Source: JBFLVQ01 sp040758525 | Lineage (GTDB): Bacteria > Acidobacteriota > Blastocatellia > Chloracidobacteriales > JADJPF01 | Direction of reading: 5' to 3' | Assembly: GCA_040758525.1 (NCBI GenBank) | Contig: JBFLVQ010000188.1 | Coordinates: 1-13,905 of the forward strand | Length of the DNA: 13,905 bases | Shown: piece after piece, positions 6,863-12,564 of the stretch | How the letters are laid out: each line of letters begins with the position of its first letter | How positions within the stretch are numbered: the first letter of the stretch is position 1 | The notes under the pieces: model-generated | What the model was told of the DNA's origin: nothing | The model's database searches: none | The model's input: the letters and a program-made list of their open reading frames with translations, nothing else | Program-made: the position numbers and the translations under genes

Positions 6863-7399
6863 AAATTTCCCCCCAAAATTTTATTTTCCTGGCTGTGGCT
6901 GGAGCAACCTGACTTAACAAAGAGGCATCCTAGTAGTTGCCGAATGACTGGCACTAGTTCTTTGCAAGAATGGGCGATCCCCCGACCGTTTGATCTGGAA
7001 AGGGACTACGCTGAGGTGCGATTGAAAAGGCTGGCTGAAGGTATCAACTGCATAATGGCTATGCCAAAGCGCGGTTGAAAGGATAGGCGAGCGGCGCATC
7101 CGCAAATGAACGGGAGCGGAAAACCAACAGTGCGTAGTACTCAGCAGCAGATTCTTAAGGATCGCCCTTTCTGAACCCTTTTCAAAACCAGTTCCTTACC
7201 AAATAGCTTACCTTAATAAAACTAGCCAACCAACAACTTCAGCTACAATTTCAAGTTTCTTTCCTGTTTTGTACTCTCTTATTTTACGGTGCTACTTTAT
7301 CCCTAAATTATGTTTCAGTATATATTCCCGTACAATACGGATCGGTTCTTGGTAAGAGGCAAAATCTATAGATCAGATTACTAAATTATAATTCAAACT
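6863..7399. other. gene-poor stretch of unknown content
   Basis: About 540 bases with no gene I can support. A 44-codon open frame on the plus strand (ATG at 6944, TGA ending at 7078) reads like protein in its middle part but has no ribosome site. A 63-codon frame on the opposite strand overlaps it. From about 7140 on the sequence is AT-rich. A small hairpin, CCGTA-CAA-TACGG (7328-7340), lies 60 bases before the tnpB remnant and could be a vestige of an IS200/IS605-type end. The rest shows nothing recognisable. Confidence 0.45.
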
Positions 7400-7656
7400 A
7401 TGGCAATGGCAAAGCTGACACTCAAACTTCCTTTCCTAAAATTGAACCAAGCCAAAGCTGCTGAGTTTGCGCGATTGCAAAAACTCAATACCGCATCGCT
7501 AATCAAATCTTGCTGTTGCCTACTGCCGAGCGGCGCAAGTTGAGTAGCAAAGACTTGCTCACCGCTAGATCTGAGAATCTCACTCCATACCGCTTCTGCA
7601 CTTGTAGGGAGAGCGTCAACTCCTATGGTTCAATGGCAAAGAGTGCGAAGCGTTGA
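7400..7656 (+). pseudogene. decayed 5' fragment of an IS200/IS605-type tnpB (OrfB) gene
   Basis: Reading from ATG at 7400 gives MAMAKLTLKLPFLKLNQAKA followed by EFARLQKLNT, which resembles the N-terminus of a TnpB/OrfB subfamily (KLTLKLPFxxLNxxKAxEFxxLxxLNT). The frame then stops at 7543. From about 7498 the next frame over gives ANQILLLPTAERRKLSSKD, the expected continuation, so one indel near 7490-7500 broke the gene. Past about 7560 the similarity fades and the frame ends at TGA 7654-7656, inside the 3' end of the glycosyltransferase gene. The catalytic RuvC and zinc-ribbon parts (normally about 400 residues in total) are absent. Full TnpB is an RNA-guided nuclease carried by these transposons; this copy cannot be active. 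Assignment rests on remembered family pattern, not a search. Confidence 0.55.
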
Positions 7657-9548
7657 TCACGTAGCAATGATTTACAGTGCTGCTGTAGAAACTGTACCAG
7701 TTGGCGTTGTTGCTCTGCACTGAAGCGGGTTAGATCTGGGCTGAAAAGTAGGTAAGGGCGATAGAGTATATGGGTAATCCCCATAGCTTGCAGGCGAGCT
7801 TTGATCTCTTCTGGACTACGTGCTTCTGAGACAATACGTGTCAATGTGTAGTCTTCAAACACAGAATCACTAAAATAGTCGCGCTCCAGATAATAGGGTT
7901 GATTGCTGGCATTGATCAAGAATATACGACTATTAGACGGAGTATTTGCATTGATGTATTCATAAAAATTGTAATAATCGAATTTACTGCGTAAATAATC
8001 GGTCTCACTGATACGCCCTAAAAATACATTGCCATAATTGAAATTGTTAAAGTAATAACCGATGATCCCTAGATTAATGACGAATATAAGCATCACTAGG
8101 GCAAGCATAACAGTATGCAATACCTGCCAATGCCGGTTATTGTTATCCACTACTTTGGTAGCAAAAAGCTCATCACTAGCGGCAATCGCTAATGCTAGTG
8201 CAGGCAGCACAGGGAGCAGATAACGTATCTGTTGAGAAGCAAATAGCCAGAAGAGATAGAAGGTTATGGCAAATCCAAGTAGATAACCGATCTCAAAACG
8301 AATTCGTCGTGTCCATAATAGTAGCGGTAAGCTAAATATATAGAATGCTCCAATAATCCCTTGGTGATATCTGATACTCTCATAGCGTGCCAGAAAAGAG
8401 AGCCTAAATGGCACCAATAGATAATCGAGAATAGTCTTGTTTTCACTGCCATAACGGTTAGCGGCAGCCAAAAACAGTGCTGCCCGTTCTACATCCCAGC
8501 CAGGATTGTGACTAGGAATAATATTAAGCAGAAAAGGGAAGAGAGGGTTGCCAGTCTGTATTGCATTACGAATAAACCAGGGACAGCTTACCAGCAACAT
8601 GATCAGCATAGGTAATACTAGATTACGTAATATCGCGCCTAGTCCTGTCTCTTTATGCTCACGTAGAATCAAGAGTATAAGTAATGAGACAATTGGCAAT
8701 AATATCAAGGCCGTGTATTTGAGTGAGAGTGCCCCACCCAAGGCAAACCCATGCAACCATATCCAACCGGATGCACGTTGTGCACGGAAGCGCAGCAGGA
8801 TAAAGACAGCTAGCGTGATGTAGAAGGTGAGCGCAAGATCGATATAGGCCCAAGTCATCTCCATCCATACTGTTGGTACACTTAGAAATGCTGTGGCAGC
8901 GATAAGACAGGTGCGCCGTTGTAAGCCCATTGCCCGGCCGCTTACCAGAATCGCCGTGAATGTTGCCAGACCAAAGCTCAAATGTAGTAGTGTTGCTGTG
9001 CCTGCCCCATGTAATAGTAGTCCGTAGAGGAAGAGCATCTCCATACCACTGGGAAAGTAGGAGAAATAGTTGTAAGGAAATTCTACTAGCTGGCCAGCCT
9101 TGATCAGCTCTTTAGGAAGTGCGAGATGATGTATCAATGCATCTTGCGAGGATGGTGGAGTGAGTGCACCTATCACGGCAAGCAGCGCGATTACCACACA
9201 GAGAGCTACCAAGCCTTTTTCATAAGCACTATAGTCTTGCCAGTCTAGCTTTAGCGTTGCTCGTAGCGCGGTGCGTTTTTGTATTAGCTGTATCGAGCCG
9301 ATCGTTACACTCGTGCCTAGTATTAGGTAGGCCGGCCAAGCTTTATAACCTATTGTTAGACCAAGAAGAAAAAATACTGTCCAGGTGAGCCAAGCGCCTA
9401 GTCCAAACTGTATTAATACGGTTAATCTGTCTTCTTCTAGTTGACGAAATAGTAATCGCCAGAGTGTGCGTCCTAGTCCCCAGAACCCCATCAAGATGGC
9501 TAAAGCAAGGATTATGCTAATGGCGTATTCTATTGATAATGCAAGCAT
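7623..9548 (-). CDS. multi-pass membrane glycosyltransferase (GT39/GT83-like)
   Basis: A 641-residue protein with about a dozen hydrophobic segments across the first 500 residues and a soluble C-terminal domain of about 130 residues. After the fourth membrane segment comes a long loop, LTPPSSQDALIHHLALPKEL (129-148), whose Asp136 sits where the catalytic Asp of the first extracytoplasmic loop lies in GT-C enzymes such as ArnT and protein O-mannosyltransferases. These use polyprenyl-phosphate sugars to glycosylate lipids or proteins outside the membrane. Substrate is unknown. Size (550-700 residues) and topology fit. The start ATG at 9548 has only a weak AGG upstream. It lies 115 bases downstream of the sigma-factor gene on the same strand, so co-transcription is possible. 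Its 3' end lies against a tnpB remnant, but the C-terminus reads naturally and does not seem truncated. Confidence 0.8.
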   Translation of the reverse strand: MLALSIEYAISIILALAILMGFWGLGRTLWRLLFRQLEEDRLTVLIQFGLGAWLTWTVFFLLGLTIGYKAWPAYLILGTSVTIGSIQLIQKRTALRATLKLDWQDYSAYEKGLVALCVVIALLAVIGALTPPSSQDALIHHLALPKELIKAGQLVEFPYNYFSYFPSGMEMLFLYGLLLHGAGTATLLHLSFGLATFTAILVSGRAMGLQRRTCLIAATAFLSVPTVWMEMTWAYIDLALTFYITLAVFILLRFRAQRASGWIWLHGFALGGALSLKYTALILLPIVSLLILLILREHKETGLGAILRNLVLPMLIMLLVSCPWFIRNAIQTGNPLFPFLLNIIPSHNPGWDVERAALFLAAANRYGSENKTILDYLLVPFRLSFLARYESIRYHQGIIGAFYIFSLPLLLWTRRIRFEIGYLLGFAITFYLFWLFASQQIRYLLPVLPALALAIAASDELFATKVVDNNNRHWQVLHTVMLALVMLIFVINLGIIGYYFNNFNYGNVFLGRISETDYLRSKFDYYNFYEYINANTPSNSRIFLINASNQPYYLERDYFSDSVFEDYTLTRIVSEARSPEEIKARLQAMGITHILYRPYLLFSPDLTRFSAEQQRQLVQFLQQHCKSLLRDQRFALFAIEP

Positions 9549-9663
9549 AAGCCTTGCAATTTAAGCATAGATTGACCAATTTGGCCAAACAATTATTATT
9601 GCTCCAAATAGGTGAGAGCAGAAAGAGATCCCTAGAGATGGCAGGCATCAGCGGCGCGATCTA

Positions 9664-10215
9664 TTAGCTATGTAGTAGTTCGCGTACTTTGGCTCGTGCC
9701 TTGTGCAGTTGTGACTTGGACGTGCCGCTGTGTACGCCTAACAACCGACCAATCTCATCATGGTCATAACCATAAATATCGTGCAAGACCAGTACCGTAC
9801 GCATCCCTGTAGGCAGTTGCCGGATCGCATTAATAAGCGCAATATAGTCACTATTGCGCTGTGTCCCCAGCTTGGCTGTAACAGGTTGAGCATCCTCTGG
9901 TAATGCTCCTTGCGCAGTCACTACTTCATAGCGTACTACCCGCTTGCGCCAATGCATATAGACTTGATTGACGGCAATACGGTAGAGCCAAGCAGAAATA
10001 GTAGCTTCGCCACGGAAGGTTTGCCAATGACGCTGTACTTGTACAAAGACATCTTGTGTGAGATCTTCGGCATCGGCCCGATTTGAGATCATACGTAGGC
10101 AGATCTGGAAGACTCGCTGATAGTAGCGTTGGTAGATCGTTTCTAGGTTACAGGCGGTAGGCTGTTCAGCCATTCCTTGCGGTCCAATTTCAAATAACGG
10201 TTCACGTAGCTTCAT
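9664..10215 (-). CDS. RNA polymerase ECF-type sigma factor
   Basis: A 183-residue sigma-70 family protein of the extracytoplasmic-function group. Region 2 spans about 27-95, with the core-binding DAEDLTQDVFVQV (48-60) and -10-contacting FRGEATISAWLYRIAVN (67-83). A short linker leads to region 4 (about 126-182), where LHDIYGYDHDEIGRLLGV, S-x-x-S-K-S-Q-L-H-K-A-R form the -35-binding helix-turn-helix. I chose ATG at 10215 because GAGGGAG stands just upstream. ATG at 10266 would add 17 residues without a ribosome site and would place a perfect dyad inside the coding region. No anti-sigma factor gene is adjacent, although many ECF factors have one; the next gene downstream encodes the membrane glycosyltransferase. 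The target promoters are not known. Confidence 0.9.
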   Translation of the reverse strand: MKLREPLFEIGPQGMAEQPTACNLETIYQRYYQRVFQICLRMISNRADAEDLTQDVFVQVQRHWQTFRGEATISAWLYRIAVNQVYMHWRKRVVRYEVVTAQGALPEDAQPVTAKLGTQRNSDYIALINAIRQLPTGMRTVLVLHDIYGYDHDEIGRLLGVHSGTSKSQLHKARAKVRELLHS

Positions 10216-10232
10216 GACTCCCTCGTTCCCTG

Positions 10233-10251
10233 TGTCTGTTATAGACAGACA
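10233..10251. promoter_or_regulatory. perfect dyad in the sigma-factor leader
   Basis: TGTCTGT (10233-10239), a 5-base centre TATAG, and ACAGACA (10245-10251) make a perfect 7-bp dyad 17 bases upstream of the chosen sigma-factor ATG. An 8-base palindrome CCTATAGG follows at 10253-10260. It may be a repressor operator or an RNA hairpin near the ribosome site. Confidence 0.5.
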
Positions 10252-10270
10252 TCCTATAGGCGCCATTTTA

Positions 10271-10284
10271 TGCCTAGATAGGCA
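10271..10284. promoter_or_regulatory. second short dyad upstream of the sigma factor
   Basis: TGCCTA (10271-10276) and TAGGCA (10279-10284) are exact complements with a 2-base centre. It lies 20 bases beyond the first dyad. Alone it is weak, but clustering of three palindromic elements in about 50 bases makes regulation of this leader plausible. Confidence 0.35.
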
Positions 10285-10694
10285 AACAATAATCTGGCGT
10301 CATCACCACACCCTTGTAAACTAATGGTGTCGGACCAGTACCATACTGTGGGTACTGATGGGTTGGGGTAACTGCTACGCTACTTCCCTGGTATGACTAT
10401 CTCTGCAAGCGAGGAGCAGACATTACTGCCAGAGCCGTGCGGGGGTTAAATTTTTTCTTACCCATAGTATCAACACCCATTGATCTAATACTAATTATCC
10501 AGTGAGAAGCTGTCAATATCAGTGATGGTTTATAATTGCCCAGAGACAAAATTTTTTTCTTGCATTAGTCTGACCTCCTATAAGTGGTGTCGAGCCAATA
10601 GCCGGTCCGGTTTGTTTCAATCTACAGTGGGATGTTTTAGAATGCCTGAATCATAAGATTGTCATTGCAGTGCTGGAGAGGAGAGAAAAAGCTT
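10285..10694. other. divergent intergenic region between sigma factor and DUF1015 genes
   Basis: About 410 bases without a gene. It contains a hairpin (10336-10357), a smaller one (TCTGC 10402-10406 with GCAGA 10416-10420), two AAATTTTTT-type runs near 10447-10456 and 10548-10560, and an 8-base direct repeat TGGTGTCG at 10325-10332 and 10585-10592. The left part (about 10320-10445) is more G-rich and structured than the AT-rich right part. This could be an unrecognised RNA, a decayed element or simply long promoters for both genes. No tRNA or known riboswitch signature is seen. Confidence 0.45.
10336..10357 (+). repeat. 7-bp inverted repeat in the sigma/DUF1015 spacer
   Basis: CAGTACC (10336-10342) and GGTACTG (10351-10357) are exact complements with an 8-base loop. 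No T-run follows. Strand of use is unknown. Confidence 0.45.
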
Positions 10695-11918
10695 ATGGTC
10701 ATGGTTCGCCCTTTTCGCGCGTTGCGGCCACCCAAAGAGCGTGTAGAACTGGTCGCGGCTGTTCCCTACGATGTCGTGAATTCAGAGGAAGCACGCGCGC
10801 TGGCTGCAAACAACCCTTGGAGCCTTTTGCATATAACGCGGCCAGAAATAGACCTGTCCGAGGATACTAATATCTATGATAATGCCGTTTATGCCAAAGC
10901 CGTAGAGAATTTCTTCTGGCTGCAGAATGAGTGCCCGCTTAATGAGGAACAGCAGCCTTCGCTTTACATCTACCGGCTACGTATGGGTGAGCAGGTTCAG
11001 ACCGGCGTGGTGGGCTGTTGCTCAATTGATGAATATGATACCGATGTGATACGTAAACATGAACGTACTCGTCAAGACAAGGAAGATGATCGCACACGTC
11101 ATACAGTAACTTTGCGTGTACAGACCGAGCCGGTCTTTCTCACTTATCGTGGCCAGGCTACGATCGACACCTTAGTAGCGCAGATAGTAGAGACTGAGCC
11201 ACTCTATGATTTTGTCACAGTTGATGGTATCACGCATACGCTCTGGCGGGTGCCTTCCTGCGATGCACTGGAGACGGCATTTCGCAGTGTACCACTGCTT
11301 TATGTTGCCGATGGTCATCATCGCTCTGCTAGTGCCAGCCGTGCTCGTGCTCACCTGCGTGGGCAAAATCCTCAACACGGTGGCGAAGAGGAATACAATT
11401 TTCTCCTTGCAGTGATGTTTCCTGCTGAACAGTTACGTATTATGCCTTACAACCGTGTTGTGCGTGACTTGCATGGGCGTAGTGAGACAGACTTTCTTGA
11501 AGCAGTGAAAGAGCATTTTATTGTCAGTACAAATGCCTCACCGACTCCTGTTCGTCGAGGTGAGTTCAGCATGTTTTTATGGGATCAGTGGTATGGCCTG
11601 GTACCTAAGACTGCTGTTGATCTAGAGAATGTCATCACTTCGTTGGATGTAAGCGTGTTGCAGAACCGACTACTTGCCCCCGTACTCGGCATACATGATC
11701 CACGTACCGACAAGCGTATAGATTTTGTTGGGGGTATTCGGGGTACAAATGAGTTGGAGTTGTTAGTAACTAGCCGCAAATTTGCGGTTGCTTTCTCGCT
11801 CTATCCAACCACCATTGAGGATCTCATGCGGGTTGCTGATGCAGGCGAGATTATGCCACCTAAATCCACTTGGTTTGAACCAAAGCTACGCTCTGGCCTG
11901 TTTATGCACGCTATCTGA
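10695..11918 (+). CDS. DUF1015 family protein
   Basis: A 407-residue protein of the DUF1015 family (COG4198). Diagnostic stretches: VRPFRALRPP and AAVPYDVVNSEEAR near the start (4-34), KHERTRQDKEDDRTRHTVTL (121-140), PVFLTYRG (146-153) and LYVADGHHRSASA (202-214), with the H-H-R motif that probably forms the conserved active or binding site. Length is usual for the family. The biochemical role is not established. Relatives often sit beside phosphoserine-pathway genes (serA, serC), but none lies next to it here. I chose ATG at 10695 with AGGAG at 10679-10683, 11 bases upstream; a TTG at 10659 would add 12 residues ahead of that ribosome site, and ATG at 10701 is 17 bases away. It converges with the small gene at 11941-12348, 22 bases apart. 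No signal peptide, so it is cytoplasmic. Confidence 0.9.
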   Translation: MVMVRPFRALRPPKERVELVAAVPYDVVNSEEARALAANNPWSLLHITRPEIDLSEDTNIYDNAVYAKAVENFFWLQNECPLNEEQQPSLYIYRLRMGEQVQTGVVGCCSIDEYDTDVIRKHERTRQDKEDDRTRHTVTLRVQTEPVFLTYRGQATIDTLVAQIVETEPLYDFVTVDGITHTLWRVPSCDALETAFRSVPLLYVADGHHRSASASRARAHLRGQNPQHGGEEEYNFLLAVMFPAEQLRIMPYNRVVRDLHGRSETDFLEAVKEHFIVSTNASPTPVRRGEFSMFLWDQWYGLVPKTAVDLENVITSLDVSVLQNRLLAPVLGIHDPRTDKRIDFVGGIRGTNELELLVTSRKFAVAFSLYPTTIEDLMRVADAGEIMPPKSTWFEPKLRSGLFMHAI

Positions 11919-11940
11919 GCAGTTTTAAGAATGCCTACAG

Positions 11941-12348
11941 CTATATGATGAGGCCGATTGGTCGATTGATTGCATCTAGAGTTGCACGTACAGCGGCATG
12001 AATAGGGGCATGTGTAGAGGATTCCTCGGTTTTTGCCGCACCTGGAAAGAACATCTCCTGTCCTCTAATCTGGACAGCTACCAGTGCCACTACAACAGGC
12101 AGATTGAGCGCCTGGAAACTTATCTGCTTAAGCTCGATAACACGCTTAACAATAGGAGTAGGAATAATTGAGTTTACTGCTGTGATCAGTGCATTGGTTG
12201 CCGCAGTCATCTGTGCCAGCTCATCCGTGCCCGTAGTTGACTTGCCTTGATAAGTGTTACCGTTGTACTTAAGTTCAACGCATATTTCTGTGCCGTTTTC
12301 TACTAGAGCAATCTGCTGTATCGCGATGCGCTGATTCTTGTCTATCAT
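11941..12348 (-). CDS. conserved-looking small protein of unknown function
   Basis: A 135-residue soluble protein without signal peptide or membrane segment. It alternates strands and helices: R-I-A-I-Q-Q-I-A-L-V-E-N-G-T-E-I (7-22), VELKYNGNTYQGKST (24-38), a helix with MTAATNALITAVNSI (46-60), then two strands (VVVALVAVQI, 84-93) and a final helix HAPIHAAVRATLDAINRPIG (113-132). The N- and C-terminal halves both carry an 'N-G-x-x-x-G then A-T-x-A' layout, suggesting a dimeric or duplicated alpha/beta fold of regulatory type. I do not recognise a named family. Only a weak AAGG precedes the ATG. It lies downstream of the cytochrome-like gene on the same strand, separated by 216 bases and a hairpin. 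Confidence 0.65.
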   Translation of the reverse strand: MIDKNQRIAIQQIALVENGTEICVELKYNGNTYQGKSTTGTDELAQMTAATNALITAVNSIIPTPIVKRVIELKQISFQALNLPVVVALVAVQIRGQEMFFPGAAKTEESSTHAPIHAAVRATLDAINRPIGLII

Positions 12349-12490
12349 AACAGTTCTACCTTAAAGGAAAAATGGGATGGTCGTGCTGACGCAATTGACA
12401 CGCGCCACGCCTTATCGGTGAAGGCAGTAGATATTTTATCTGCAAATCTTTTCTGCGCAACCAATTCCAGTAGATAAGCGACTTAAAGCC

Positions 12491-12531
12491 GTAGGTAGCT
12501 GACCAACATTTTGGGTTGAGCAGCTACCTAC
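12491..12531 (-). terminator. strong hairpin after the DUF1553 gene, possible terminator
   Basis: GTAGGTAGCTG (12491-12501) and CAGCTACCTAC (12521-12531) form a perfect 11-bp stem around a 19-base loop in which CAAC and GTTG can also pair. It lies 34 bases past the stop of the gene at 12565. On the minus strand it is followed only by a short GGCTTTAAG, not a proper T-run, so it may instead stabilise the transcript end or be an extragenic repeat. Confidence 0.45.
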
Positions 12532-12564
12532 ACGTGGTTAGGCGTATTGGTGGGGGGAGCAAAA

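Noticed and set aside
6914..7105. 63-codon minus-strand frame in the gene-poor stretch
   Set aside because: No ribosome site and no recognisable family; Ser/Arg/His-rich composition looks like a reading of non-coding sequence.
10426..10450. GAGCCGTGCGGGGG, resembling the start of group II intron domain V
   Set aside because: The rest of the 34-base domain V hairpin cannot be formed from the following AT-rich bases, and no reverse transcriptase or intron 5' end is present.
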